Below, piece by piece: positions 51,414-60,801 of a stretch of DNA of 64,000 bases. Numbering within the stretch: position 1 is the first letter of the stretch; each line of letters begins with the position of its first letter. The position numbers and the translations under genes were made by a program. Source of the DNA: a virus; IMG/VR virus record IMGVR_UViG_3300046461_000454, positions 1 to 64,000 of that record; one strand, 5' to 3'. The notes beneath the pieces are model-generated. The model had not been told where the DNA came from, did not search any database, and saw only the letters and a program-made list of their open reading frames with translations.

Positions 51414-54100
51414 ATATGACATATCCACAACAGATCATTCCGACCGAGCCTGACTCCGGCAGTACATACGTACATAGCAACTCTACCATCACGGCTTCTG
51501 GCTCCATCGTGATGACCGGGGTTGGCTCCAAAGAGGTCACACTGGTTGTCAATGTCACGGCGGCCCCGACAGGCACGACCCCGACGCTGACCTACTCGCT
51601 TCAGGAGGTTGACCCGGGGGATCAGACAGCCGTCTTTGGCCCGATATCGTCTACGCCTTCGATCTCAGCCATAGGGGTCTATACGGCGGCGCTGGGCTCG
51701 ACCGTCGGCGGGGCGGTCAAGATCAGCTGGGTAGTCACGGGGGCGGGCGCATCCTTCACGGGTGTCTACGCTACGGCCTCTTCGAAGGTCGGCACAGCCT
51801 CCACACCGGCGGGGGCGGTTATTGTCTCCGATGCGTCCATCGGCCCCAACAACGCCGCGGCTCCGGCTTCTTCTTCGCAGATGGGTGGCTCCGACGGTAC
51901 CAATCTGCAATCGGTCCGGGTCTTTGACGCCGACAGTGGCGCGGGGTCCCAGTATGTGCTGGGCGCGGTGCTCAGAAAGTCCGCGGCAGGCGGTTCGGTT
52001 GAGACGGGCACCCTTTCGGACCCTTTGCGCGTCGACCCCACGGGGACAACCACGCAACCCATCTCGGCCGCTTCACTGCCACTGCCCACTGGCGCCGCCA
52101 CAGAAGCGACGCTCGCGACCCGATTGGCAGAAGCTACCTTCACGGGGCGGATCAACACGCTCGGGTCGAAGACTTCGGCGAGCTCGACGCCGGTTGTGCT
52201 GGCGAGCGATCAGGCGCCCCTGCCTGTCACCGATAACGGCGGGTCGCTCACGGTTGACGGTTCCGTGGCGATCACCTCGGTTATCCCGGGGGTCGGGTCG
52301 ACCAGTCTCGGTAAAGCGGAAGATGCCGCTGCGGCCTCAGGAGACACTGGGATTGCGATGCTCGGCGTGTATCAGCCGGATACCGTGGGGGTCAGCTCGA
52401 GCAGCATAGGCGACTATGCAACGCTCAACATCGATGACAAGGGCCGGCTCAGGGTTTCGCCTGGCGGGGTCGTCATAATAGACACCTTCGATTCTGCCAC
52501 TGGAATTACCGCGGTCAACAGTGATGTGACAAACATCGCTGTCTCGACCAATCACGTGCGAGGCACAGGCGCCATATCGTTCGACGTCGTCAACAGCGCT
52601 GCCAACAGTGCGTTTGCGTTGATCCAGAAGACCATCCCCGCTGTAAACCTTGTGAATCTGGCGACGGGCATCACGTTTGTTCAGCTGCTTGTGTTCATAC
52701 CCAACATCTCAAACGTAAACAACGTAGTCATCCGGTTGGGTACCGATGACAGTAACTATAACTCGTGGAGTGTTTCTGTCGCGAATAGTAGTGCCGTTGG
52801 AGGCGTCTGGCAGAGCTTTCGCGCACCGCTTGGTACTTCCAATGCCAGCGTAGGTAACGGATGGGACCTGTCGGCGATCACATACTACGCGGTCGGCCTT
52901 GAGTTTACTAACGTGAACTCCACCCTTGCTGGAGTGGTGGTGGATTCGTTGTGGGCGATCGGCGGCCAGGTCCATGGCAGTGATGTCAACAGCGAGATCA
53001 GCAGTGTTGTGTCGACCTCGAAGATCGACCTGGCTAAGGTTGCCGGGCGGAACACCGACGTTGACAAGGGCAATTCATCAACTGCGACTCTCAGGGTAGC
53101 GATCGCCGCAGACGACGACAACTTGTCGGTTATCAAGACCAATCAGACAAGTGGCAGTCAACAGACCAAGATTACCGACGGCACGAATGTCGCTGCGGTC
53201 AAGGCTGCGAGCACAGCAGCCGTGGTCACGGATCCGGCACTCGTGGTCGCGATCTCTCCGAATAGCACACTGCCAATCAGCGCGACTTCGCTTCCTTTGC
53301 CTACCGGCGCAGCCACGGAAGTCACGCTCGCAACACGCTTAGCGGATTCGACGTTCACGTCCCGTGTCAACACGTTGGGTCAGAAGACTTCGGCGAGCTC
53401 GACCCCTGTGGTTCTGGCATCCGATCAAACTGCGGTCCCAGTCAGCGGCACGGTGACCGCGAACATCGGCACCGCAGGTACTCTTGCCTTGAATGCAACC
53501 CTCACGGGCGGCACGGCGAAGGCCATTGCACGAGGTGGTGCTAAGGGCAGCACAACGGCGGCAGATGTCACGAGCAGTGCGTCCGGCGCTAACCATCAGG
53601 CGTTGGACGTTGCCATCTATGATGCAGCGGGCAATCAGGTCACGTCGTTTGGCGGTGGTGGCACTCAGTATGCTGATGGGGTAGCCAGAGGTACGGCTAC
53701 CGGCAATCTCCTGATGGTGGATGACGGGACCAACATCCAGAGCGTTTCTGGTGACACTACGGGCCGTCTCAATACGAACGCACGCGTCACGGATGGCACT
53801 AACTTTGGCACCGTCAAGCCCGCGAGTGCAGCTGCCGTCGCCACGGATACAGCCCTTGTTGTCGCGGTCTCACCCAACAATACGGTCTCGGTCAGTGCTG
53901 GCTCTCTTCCGTTGCCCGCAGGAGCTGCTACCGAGGCGACGCTTGCGACCCGCCTAGCCGATGCAACGTTCACGGGTCGGATCAACACGCTCGGGCAAAA
54001 GACTTCGGCGGCCTCTACTCCGGTTGTCTTGGCGAGTGACCAGAGCGCGGTTCCGGTCAGCGGCACAGTAACGTCGAACATCGGGACCACCAACGGCCTG
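49000..54100 (+). repeat. Shared repeat modules across two giant fibre genes
   Basis: Similar coding blocks recur in both giant genes. GAATE(A/V)TLATR appears seven times in total (near 49204, 49548, 50168, 50794, 52088, 53303 and 53921), usually followed by an N-T-x-G-x-K turn and STPVVLASDQ. The segments between them vary. This pattern allows homologous recombination and reshuffling between neighbouring genes. Confidence 0.8.
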
Positions 54101-55948
54101 GCTTTGGATGCAACCCTCACAGGCGGTACAGCCAAGGCCATCATCAGGGGTGGCGCGAAGGGCAGCACGGCGGCGGCAGATCTCACGAGCACCGCCTCGG
54201 GGGCGAACCACCAACCATTGGATGTCGCGATCTACGACGCTGCCGGCAACCAGGTCACAACGTTTGGGGGTGGGTCTCAGTACGCGGATGGCGCCGCTCG
54301 GGGGACCGCTACTGGCACCCTTTCAATGGTCGACGATGGAACCAACATCCAGAGTGTTTCTGGTGACGTCAACGGGCGAATAAATACAAATGCCCGAATC
54401 ACGGACGGCACCAATTTTGGCACCGTGAAGCCTGCCAGCAGCCCGGCACTTGCGACTGACACCGCGTTGGTAGTGGCCGTCTCGCCCAATAGCACAAGCG
54501 CTACTGTCACTCCAGATGTAACGGCAACGGGAGCTCTAGGTGCGCTGAATGCAGCAGTTCAAATCGCGACCAGTGGCATCGGGTCTGTAGGTTTTCAGCT
54601 GGCCGCTGGTACCTTGATTGGAACGATACTGCCGGAGGTTTCATTCGACGGGGGAACCACCTGGGTCACCACTTTCCTAGATGATCCGTCAACAGCACTT
54701 AAAGCTAACTCCGTTGCGTTTGCCGCTGCTAACACAGCGACTGCTCGTGTTGTCGTTGGCGTGGGCGGCGCCGGGCACACACGAATCCGTGTCTCGGCCT
54801 ATACGTCTGGAACCGCAAATATCACGCTCCGGGGCTCGGCCCGTCCGGGAGCCGTTTTGGCTCGGTACACGACTGCGGGAGCTGGATATAGTGTCCTGAC
54901 TTCCCCGGGCGCGCTCGCTCTAGGGATAACCGGGCAAGTCACTGCTTACGGAACGCTGAAGGTTAGCACTGAAGGCTCCGAGATATTTACGGAGCCGTTC
55001 GATGGCACCGTTGTAGATACCACAAACCGATGGATTCAGACATTGGTTGGCGGCGCCACCATGACACAGGGGAACGGCGCTCTCGCGATGACTACTGGTA
55101 CGACGGCCTCGAATGGCGCGGCTTTAACCTCTCAGGCTCTATTTCGACCCGTCGGGCTCAGCTACCAGATCTTCGGAGGGTCGGTGCAGCTTGAGGCTAC
55201 GGCGCTGACCAATAACCACAGATTTTGGGGCTTGGCTACGGCTCCTGGTGGTTGGACTGCGGCTACTCCGATCCAGGATGGGGTGGGCTATGAGCAAGAC
55301 CTTACCGGCGCGTTGAACGCCGTGGTTTATGCCGGCGGATCAAAAACAACCTCGTTGCCAATTGTGCGGCCAGTCGACGGTCTGCAGCACCGCTACGCCA
55401 TATATGTTCGAGCGGATCTGATCTACTGGTACATCGACACCCTTGAGGTTCCTGTCTCGGGTGCCAACTTTCCCATCATCGGCCAACAGGCGTTGCCAGT
55501 TCGCCTTCATAGCATCAATCACACGACGCCACCTGCTAGTGCTCCGACCTTCAATCTGATTGGCGTCGCTGTGAGTGAGACCTCTCATAGCGGCATGCAG
55601 ATCAGTGACGGCACGTTTGCGTGGCGCAAGGCAACGGTCGATACGGCCGGCCGCCTGCAGGTTGCGTCAGCCCCAGCCTCGTCCCCTACTTCGAATCAAA
55701 CGAATGTGGCTAGCAGCGCCTCCACTGTCGTGCTCCTGGCTGCGAACGCAGCTCGGAAAGGGGCGACCGTCTTCAACGACTCGGCGTCAGTCTTGTATTT
55801 GAAGCTCGGCTCAACAGCGAGTGTCACGAGCTTCACCACTAGGATGGTCGCCTACGCTTACTACGAGGTCCCTTTCCAGTATACGGGTACGATAGACGGA
55901 ATCTGGGCGTCCGCCACTGGAAGCGCTCGTATGACGGAACTCACCTAG
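51416..55948 (+). CDS. Giant fibre/adhesin-like protein with C-terminal binding-like domains
   Basis: At 1510 residues this is the longest product here. An N-terminal region with Ig-like strands is followed by modules shared with the previous gene (three GAATE(A/V)TLATR copies). Between the first and second copies lies a domain of about 280 residues (IDTFDSATGITAVNSDVTN onward). Near the C-terminus, FTEPFDGTVVDTTNRWIQ begins a region of about 220 residues resembling a concanavalin-like jellyroll (WYIDTLEVPV). The last 80 residues form another beta domain ending in MTELT. It is probably a receptor-binding or adhesion protein. Fold assignments are inferred by eye. Confidence 0.7.
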   Translation: MTYPQQIIPTEPDSGSTYVHSNSTITASGSIVMTGVGSKEVTLVVNVTAAPTGTTPTLTYSLQEVDPGDQTAVFGPISSTPSISAIGVYTAALGSTVGGAVKISWVVTGAGASFTGVYATASSKVGTASTPAGAVIVSDASIGPNNAAAPASSSQMGGSDGTNLQSVRVFDADSGAGSQYVLGAVLRKSAAGGSVETGTLSDPLRVDPTGTTTQPISAASLPLPTGAATEATLATRLAEATFTGRINTLGSKTSASSTPVVLASDQAPLPVTDNGGSLTVDGSVAITSVIPGVGSTSLGKAEDAAAASGDTGIAMLGVYQPDTVGVSSSSIGDYATLNIDDKGRLRVSPGGVVIIDTFDSATGITAVNSDVTNIAVSTNHVRGTGAISFDVVNSAANSAFALIQKTIPAVNLVNLATGITFVQLLVFIPNISNVNNVVIRLGTDDSNYNSWSVSVANSSAVGGVWQSFRAPLGTSNASVGNGWDLSAITYYAVGLEFTNVNSTLAGVVVDSLWAIGGQVHGSDVNSEISSVVSTSKIDLAKVAGRNTDVDKGNSSTATLRVAIAADDDNLSVIKTNQTSGSQQTKITDGTNVAAVKAASTAAVVTDPALVVAISPNSTLPISATSLPLPTGAATEVTLATRLADSTFTSRVNTLGQKTSASSTPVVLASDQTAVPVSGTVTANIGTAGTLALNATLTGGTAKAIARGGAKGSTTAADVTSSASGANHQALDVAIYDAAGNQVTSFGGGGTQYADGVARGTATGNLLMVDDGTNIQSVSGDTTGRLNTNARVTDGTNFGTVKPASAAAVATDTALVVAVSPNNTVSVSAGSLPLPAGAATEATLATRLADATFTGRINTLGQKTSAASTPVVLASDQSAVPVSGTVTSNIGTTNGLALDATLTGGTAKAIIRGGAKGSTAAADLTSTASGANHQPLDVAIYDAAGNQVTTFGGGSQYADGAARGTATGTLSMVDDGTNIQSVSGDVNGRINTNARITDGTNFGTVKPASSPALATDTALVVAVSPNSTSATVTPDVTATGALGALNAAVQIATSGIGSVGFQLAAGTLIGTILPEVSFDGGTTWVTTFLDDPSTALKANSVAFAAANTATARVVVGVGGAGHTRIRVSAYTSGTANITLRGSARPGAVLARYTTAGAGYSVLTSPGALALGITGQVTAYGTLKVSTEGSEIFTEPFDGTVVDTTNRWIQTLVGGATMTQGNGALAMTTGTTASNGAALTSQALFRPVGLSYQIFGGSVQLEATALTNNHRFWGLATAPGGWTAATPIQDGVGYEQDLTGALNAVVYAGGSKTTSLPIVRPVDGLQHRYAIYVRADLIYWYIDTLEVPVSGANFPIIGQQALPVRLHSINHTTPPASAPTFNLIGVAVSETSHSGMQISDGTFAWRKATVDTAGRLQVASAPASSPTSNQTNVASSASTVVLLAANAARKGATVFNDSASVLYLKLGSTASVTSFTTRMVAYAYYEVPFQYTGTIDGIWASATGSARMTELT

Positions 55949-55958
55949 GGAGGTCTAG

Positions 55959-56843
55959 ATGCCATTATATGAGCCCAACAATCAGCCGGACATCAACAGC
56001 TTTCGACTGACCGGCGTCACGGGAAGTCCCATCATGACGACAGACAACGTCGGTCTGAACACGATTTACCTGACTCCGTTCAACGGAAATCGAATCGCCT
56101 TATATAATGGCGCGACTTGGGATGTCTTTTACAGTGGGCAGGTATCGTTGGCTGTGACTGGCAGGACGGCGGATCTGCCCTTTGATCTCTTTGTTTTCAA
56201 TCTCAACGGCGTCCTTACGCTTGAGACGCTCAATTGGACCAATGCAACAGCACGTGCCACTCCATTGGTACTTCAAGATGGGGTGTGGTCTCGTTCTGGT
56301 GCCATTACCCACCGGTACGTCGGTACGTGTCGCCCGAGAACTGCCACTTCATATTCTTGGGTTACGCAAGGGATCAATGCTCCAGCTCGATTAGACCTTT
56401 GGAATGCCTCTAATCGCGTGATTGCTGCTTGGAACGTTGAAACGAACGTTGACTCCTGGACGTATACTACACAGACGTTCCGCCAGGCCCAGGGGTCGGC
56501 TAACTATCAACTTGATGTTGTGGCAGGACTGCAGGAGTGCGTTCTCGCTGGCCGGTTGTTGATTGCATCTGGTAACTCTGATGCAATTCTTCCTCGTGAG
56601 CGTGGTGTCGGCTTTGGCTTTGACTCAACGACTGCGACGCTCACAGGTAGCGTCAACGGTGGTGTCGCCGACAACGGTAGCATCGTTCATGAGCACAGTG
56701 CAGTGTGTTCACTCTTAGTGCCTATCGGGCGCCACTTTCTCGCCTGGTTAGAGATTTCTGCAGCCAACGGGACAACCACCTGGTACGGCGACAACGGTGC
56801 CACCAGAGCGCAGAGCGGTATGAGCGGGGTTTGGCCTTGCTAA
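55959..56843 (+). CDS. Tail-fibre-like protein
   Basis: The 294-residue protein has a beta-rich module I recognise as common in phage and prophage fibres: YLTPFNGNRIALYNGATW, then LPFDLFVFNLNGVLTLE, then LVLQDGVWSRSG, then HRYVGTCRPR. Its C-terminal half has a different beta domain with FLAWLEISAANG. It starts behind AGGGAGG, 10 bases after the previous stop. It may be an adhesin module attached to the fibre system. Receptor unknown. Confidence 0.75.
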   Translation: MPLYEPNNQPDINSFRLTGVTGSPIMTTDNVGLNTIYLTPFNGNRIALYNGATWDVFYSGQVSLAVTGRTADLPFDLFVFNLNGVLTLETLNWTNATARATPLVLQDGVWSRSGAITHRYVGTCRPRTATSYSWVTQGINAPARLDLWNASNRVIAAWNVETNVDSWTYTTQTFRQAQGSANYQLDVVAGLQECVLAGRLLIASGNSDAILPRERGVGFGFDSTTATLTGSVNGGVADNGSIVHEHSAVCSLLVPIGRHFLAWLEISAANGTTTWYGDNGATRAQSGMSGVWPC

Positions 56844-56870
56844 TGAAGCCACTTATGGGTTTCCGTCTGC

Positions 56871-57755
56871 ATGAGAGCTTTGGTTCTTAGTGGCGGCGGG
56901 TCAAAGGGGGCCTACGAGGTCGGGGTACTAAAGAAGTGGATGGCAGAGGACGGGGTCGATTACGACCTGATCGCCGGTATCTCTGTCGGCGCTCTGAATG
57001 CGGCCGTCCTGTGTCAAGCACCAAAGGGGTCTCCGAAGGTGGCATGGGGAGACTTGAATCGGTTCTGGCTGGACGTGGACACCTCGAAGGTTCGCAAGTC
57101 TTGGTGGCCGTTTGGCATGGCATCAGCCTTGTGGAAGCCCTCTGTCTATAACTCGGAGCCGCTGCATAAGTGGGTCCGCAGCTCGTTGGACGTGGAGAAG
57201 ATCCGGAGCTCGGGTAGGATGCTCCGCATCTTGGCGGTCTCTTGGGACTCCGGTGAGAGCCGCACCGTGGATGAGACCGAGATGGACATCTTGTCTTGGG
57301 TGCTGGCGTCGTCGGCGTTCCCCGGGATGTTCCTGCCCGTCAAAGTCGAGGGCGAGCTCTGGGCGGACGGGGCGCTACGGTCGGTTACCCCACTGGGTGA
57401 GGCTGTCCGGGCCGGAGCAACCGAGATTGACGTGATCCTGTGCACCGACCCCCGGTTGCCAGCCCCGTTCAAGTGCGCGGGGAAATCGGCGCTGCCTGAC
57501 TTGGCGTTGCGGGCCGTCAACCTTTTGATCAACGAGGTCATGCGCGACGACCTGAAGATCTGTGACCTACGGAATGCGCATGCGGACTATCGGAAGGTCA
57601 CCCTCCGCGTTCTAAAACCCAAGATTGACTTGGGCACCATCGCGGGGGATGGGTTGACGTTTGAGCCGGGTGCCGTGCGTGAGCTGATCGAGCTCGGGTA
57701 TGAGGATGCCTGCGCTTTGGGTCGCGGCGCACCGCCAACTTGCACAGATAAGTAG
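56871..57755 (+). CDS. Patatin-like phospholipase
   Basis: The 294-residue product has the patatin features: an oxyanion-hole GGGSKG (residues 8-13), the nucleophile Ser38 in GISVG (36-40), and Asp166-Gly in WADGALR, the second half of the catalytic dyad. Patatins hydrolyse acyl chains from lipids. No signal peptide is visible, so it would act in the host cytoplasm or be carried in the virion. It lies between fibre genes, so a role in lysis, membrane damage or entry is possible. The ATG at 56871 follows the previous stop by 27 bases. Confidence 0.9.
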   Translation: MRALVLSGGGSKGAYEVGVLKKWMAEDGVDYDLIAGISVGALNAAVLCQAPKGSPKVAWGDLNRFWLDVDTSKVRKSWWPFGMASALWKPSVYNSEPLHKWVRSSLDVEKIRSSGRMLRILAVSWDSGESRTVDETEMDILSWVLASSAFPGMFLPVKVEGELWADGALRSVTPLGEAVRAGATEIDVILCTDPRLPAPFKCAGKSALPDLALRAVNLLINEVMRDDLKICDLRNAHADYRKVTLRVLKPKIDLGTIAGDGLTFEPGAVRELIELGYEDACALGRGAPPTCTDK

Positions 57756-57794
57756 GGCGCCAAACCCCGCACTTCCTTTTATCGCCTATCTCTC

Positions 57795-57811
57795 ACGAGA
57801 CATTTTCTCGT
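57795..57811 (+). promoter_or_regulatory. Short hairpin upstream of an Ig-like gene
   Basis: ACGAGA (57795-57800) and TCTCGT (57806-57811) are complementary around a 5-base loop. There is no U-tract after it. It may be a leader structure or chance. Confidence 0.3.
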
Positions 57812-57835
57812 ACTCGCCTAGGAGAGAGCACCCTA

Positions 57836-58696
57836 ATGTACCGAATTCAGCACAATCAATCCGTGGCTGGTGCCATCCTGATCGATGACATCGACGATGG
57901 CCTCCCCAACAAAGAGGTCCATCGCATCGGCTCTCTGGGTAACCCGGACGCGTACCCTCGCGACGGCTATGCAAACAAGCCCAAGCAGCCTTGCTACGTA
58001 CCACGGACGCAAGCCAGCACCGGCAACCCAACGGTTCCCGGCTACATCGATCTCAATCAGACCCCGCGGGTCGTGCTGTCTGCAGGTAAAGGCAAGATCA
58101 GCAAGTTGAAGGCGGCGGGACTAGTCACGGTGACTTCGGTGCTAGCAGCGAACGTTCAGACCCCCAACTTGACTGGCGCAAGCCTTTCCGCTGGTGGTGT
58201 TCTTACTATAACGGGCGTCACTCTCCTATCGGTGGCTCCTGATAGCACGACGGTTGTGATCACGGGCAACGGTGCGATCACCCTGACGCAGGCACAGATT
58301 ACGGGTGGTAGCGGTACTGTTACGGCAACCACAATCACCATCCCCGCGTCGCTGGCTCCGACCATCGCTGCTGGTACTTCGTCTGTGAAGGTGATTGCCA
58401 ACGCGAAACCCAGCAACGTTCTTACCCTGGCAGCACCGCCTACGTTGACGACTGCCGTCAAGCCTGTTGGTGGCACCCTCACTTTGACCGGTACCAACTT
58501 CCAGGCCCCGCTGACTGTAGCCATCACTGGCGCAGGCGCGATCACTTTGACGAGCACGCAGATCACGGGGGGCGGCGGCGCAATCGCGGGCACTTCGGTC
58601 ACGATTCCGAATGCTCTCCTCCCGGGCGTCGTAGTTGGCTCATCCGCGAAGGTCACGACAAACGGCGGAGCTACCTCAGTTGTGGTGTTGACCTGA
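57836..58696 (+). CDS. Virion-like protein with Ig-like C-terminal repeats
   Basis: ATG 57836 is preceded by AGGAGAGAG. The 286-residue protein has an N-terminal segment (about 1-100) and then Ser/Thr/Gly-rich beta repeats, each with a GxxLTITG or GTLTLTG turn and a VTIP or TITIP strand. These resemble IPT/TIG or Ig-like domains. Two to three repeats seem present. It may be a decoration or adhesion protein. Its upstream 80 bases hold a short hairpin. Confidence 0.65.
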   Translation: MYRIQHNQSVAGAILIDDIDDGLPNKEVHRIGSLGNPDAYPRDGYANKPKQPCYVPRTQASTGNPTVPGYIDLNQTPRVVLSAGKGKISKLKAAGLVTVTSVLAANVQTPNLTGASLSAGGVLTITGVTLLSVAPDSTTVVITGNGAITLTQAQITGGSGTVTATTITIPASLAPTIAAGTSSVKVIANAKPSNVLTLAAPPTLTTAVKPVGGTLTLTGTNFQAPLTVAITGAGAITLTSTQITGGGGAIAGTSVTIPNALLPGVVVGSSAKVTTNGGATSVVVLT

Positions 58697-58760
58697 GAGG
58701 TAAGCATTGCGTGGGAAGCGACACAACAGTGGATTGTCCGGTGGAAAGCTCTGAATCGAG

Positions 58761-59153
58761 ATGCCGTATCCAAACCTCTCATGGATCTTGGAGCAGGAGC
58801 CGAACCACGAATTCCAGTCGATTCATCAAGTCTGGCAGCCGCGTAGACTGCTCTTTCTGCACCAAGTGCAGGTCCTGCTCAAGGACATCGAGGCGCGGTA
58901 CCTCAATCTGGAGCTCGCAGAACACGAGCTCCAGATGCTCGAGTTCGCACCAAAGTACATCAAGTATCTGCGCCGCATGCGTCTCTGGGTCCGACAAGCT
59001 TCGTTTGCTTGGCAAGCGGATCACCTCAAGTTCATCAAGTCCGTGGCCGCGTTCTACGCGGATTACGGGGCGGTGCTGAGAATGCTCAGAATCGATCAAC
59101 AACGTGGGAAGTTCTCTGAACCCGCAATCGGCGGGATTACAACAGGAGTTTAG
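58761..59153 (+). CDS. Helical hypothetical protein
   Basis: The 130-residue protein is predicted helical, with coiled-coil-like segments (VLLKDIEARYLNLELAEHELQM) and a Gly/Thr-rich end. Many aromatic residues (Trp, Tyr, Phe) suggest packing surfaces. No family is recognised. It is likely structural and lies just before the virion-like gene at 59157. Confidence 0.6.
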   Translation: MPYPNLSWILEQEPNHEFQSIHQVWQPRRLLFLHQVQVLLKDIEARYLNLELAEHELQMLEFAPKYIKYLRRMRLWVRQASFAWQADHLKFIKSVAAFYADYGAVLRMLRIDQQRGKFSEPAIGGITTGV

Positions 59154-59156
59154 GTC

Positions 59157-60275
59157 ATGGCGTATATTGGAGTTATTCGCGGAGACATGCAGGGTCCAAT
59201 AGCGATCATGGACCTGGAGCCTGTCAGTCGTTACAACCCCCCAACGGAGCCACGCGGGCAGGAGCGTCGTTTCAGTCGCCCCACACCTGCGACGGTTGGT
59301 GTTCCTTTGGCCGCAGTTCCAGCGGGCATCGCTGGCACCACTGCCATCACAGCTACCGTAACCATCACGGCGGCAAGCAACGATGTGCTGAGTTTCAAAG
59401 TAGTATCCACGGCTGGGCTCACCAACGTGACGATACCTCCGGGTGTTTATGCCAGTGGTGTTGCCCTAGCTAAGGCTGTCGATGGAGCTCTCGGCGTAAC
59501 TGGGCTCGCCAGCGCGTTCTTGAATAGCGGCGGCTTCCTCGTTGTGCAGAGCAAAGTAGGGGGTGCTGGCAGCTACATTGAGATCGGCGGTGGGACGTTC
59601 AACACACCGGGCGGTCTTGCGGCGGGCACGTTCACGATGCCTGACGCGGCGGCTATCATCACGGCATTGTTCCCGCCGCCTGCGGGTCCTTTGGACGTGT
59701 CGCCAGCAACGGTCAAGACTACAATCGGCTCTGGGGGCTCAGAGGCTCAACGCGATGCCCTGATTGGCGCGATTGCGCCGCACTTTGTCGAGACTGACGC
59801 GTTCTTTAAGAGCTTCCAGGTCGGCATGATCTCGGGCTACCTCAGCCCGACATACAACCCAGACCCGAGTCGCGTGCCGGCGCTGACTCCAGGGCCTGCG
59901 ATCACTGTCGTAAAAGAGGATGGCACAACTGTTTTCACGGCTCCGCTGACGGTGATCACAGCCGCCGTTGCGAGCGCTGGCAATCTCACCATCACCGGAA
60001 CCAATCTCGGCGACCCCGAGTATCAGGCGACAGTGGTACGCGTCTATTCGGCCGACGGGTCGCGTTCGGTTCAGATTCACCAGAAGAAGATCCAGACGCC
60101 GATTGCGGGAGCCATTGCGGGTGTGATCTCTCCCACGTCGATTGTCATTCCGTCTCCCTTGCTCGCCGGTCTTGGCGTCGCGGGCTCTAAGGTTCAACTG
60201 CAGTACACGAGCCTGGTCAACGTCAAGGCTGCTGATCCGAACAAGGGCAAGCCTGAACTGTTTGTTGTGACGTGA
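59157..60275 (+). CDS. Virion structural protein
   Basis: The 372-residue protein begins AYIGVIRGDMQGPIAIMDLEPVSRYNP, which I associate with structural proteins of large phages; this is recall, not a search. The middle and C-terminal parts are beta-rich with Ig-like character (ASAGNLTITGTNLGDPEY). Its position suggests a tail or fibre component. Exact role is unknown. Confidence 0.65.
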   Translation: MAYIGVIRGDMQGPIAIMDLEPVSRYNPPTEPRGQERRFSRPTPATVGVPLAAVPAGIAGTTAITATVTITAASNDVLSFKVVSTAGLTNVTIPPGVYASGVALAKAVDGALGVTGLASAFLNSGGFLVVQSKVGGAGSYIEIGGGTFNTPGGLAAGTFTMPDAAAIITALFPPPAGPLDVSPATVKTTIGSGGSEAQRDALIGAIAPHFVETDAFFKSFQVGMISGYLSPTYNPDPSRVPALTPGPAITVVKEDGTTVFTAPLTVITAAVASAGNLTITGTNLGDPEYQATVVRVYSADGSRSVQIHQKKIQTPIAGAIAGVISPTSIVIPSPLLAGLGVAGSKVQLQYTSLVNVKAADPNKGKPELFVVT

Positions 60276-60333
60276 TCAAGCTCTGCCGGCTCCATTGAGC
60301 TCGGCCAGATGTGACTTGCTTTTCTTACGCTTT

Positions 60334-60356
60334 GCCCGGGTCCTCGTGACCCGGGC
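60334..60356 (+). promoter_or_regulatory. Perfect 9-bp hairpin
   Basis: GCCCGGGTC (60334-60342) and GACCCGGGC (60348-60356) pair exactly around loop CTCGT. It follows the virion gene stop by 58 bases. There is no U-tract, so it is a weak terminator candidate. It may be an mRNA 3'-end structure. Confidence 0.5.
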
Positions 60357-60398
60357 CACATGAACACCAAGAATTGAATGTGTCGACTTACGCTAACT

Positions 60399-60416
60399 AG
60401 CGCCCCTAGCGGCGCT
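60399..60416 (+). promoter_or_regulatory. Short hairpin before the DUF5659-like gene
   Basis: AGCGCC (60399-60404) pairs with GGCGCT (60411-60416) around a 6-base loop. It ends just before the ribosome site of the gene at 60434. It could affect translation start. Low weight. Confidence 0.3.
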
Positions 60417-60433
60417 CAGATGGAGACTCAGAA

Positions 60434-60679
60434 GTGAAGAATTCAAGACCCGGCGAGTTTCGCACTCCAGACCTCTACTATGCGGCTTACCTTCAGACAG
60501 CCGGGGTTGAGATGATTCGGACCGATAGGGAAGGCAACAGGACCTACTTCGTGTTCGACACGTCCCTCGGAAACATGGACGAACTGAAGCAGGCGTGGAT
60601 CAATAACACCGGCAAGGTGGCGGCGCAGCCATACGCGTATTCGATCCGTTCCCTCAAGTCCGTCGTTCACATGCAGTAG
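60434..60679 (+). CDS. DUF5659-like small protein
   Basis: The start is GTG 60434 with GGAG upstream. The 81-residue protein has the DUF5659-like pattern YYAAYLQTAGVEM, then TYFVFDTSLG, then ELKQAWIN, ending YAYSIRSLKSVVH. The family is small and widespread in phages, and its role is unknown. The recall-based family match should be checked. Confidence 0.6.
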   Translation: MKNSRPGEFRTPDLYYAAYLQTAGVEMIRTDREGNRTYFVFDTSLGNMDELKQAWINNTGKVAAQPYAYSIRSLKSVVHMQ

Positions 60680-60801
60680 GTGTTGGCCGCGAGTGTCCCG
60701 TTAATCCTTAGATACGATCGTCTAGTCGTATTGGTCTGTTGCCTCGCTTTGGTCGAGACAGGGCCAGACCAGATGGTCCTCTAAACCAAACGGGGTAGAA
60801 C

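Noticed and set aside
48198-55948. Diversity-generating retroelement target
   Set aside because: Repeats exist, but no reverse transcriptase gene or template repeat was seen in the window.
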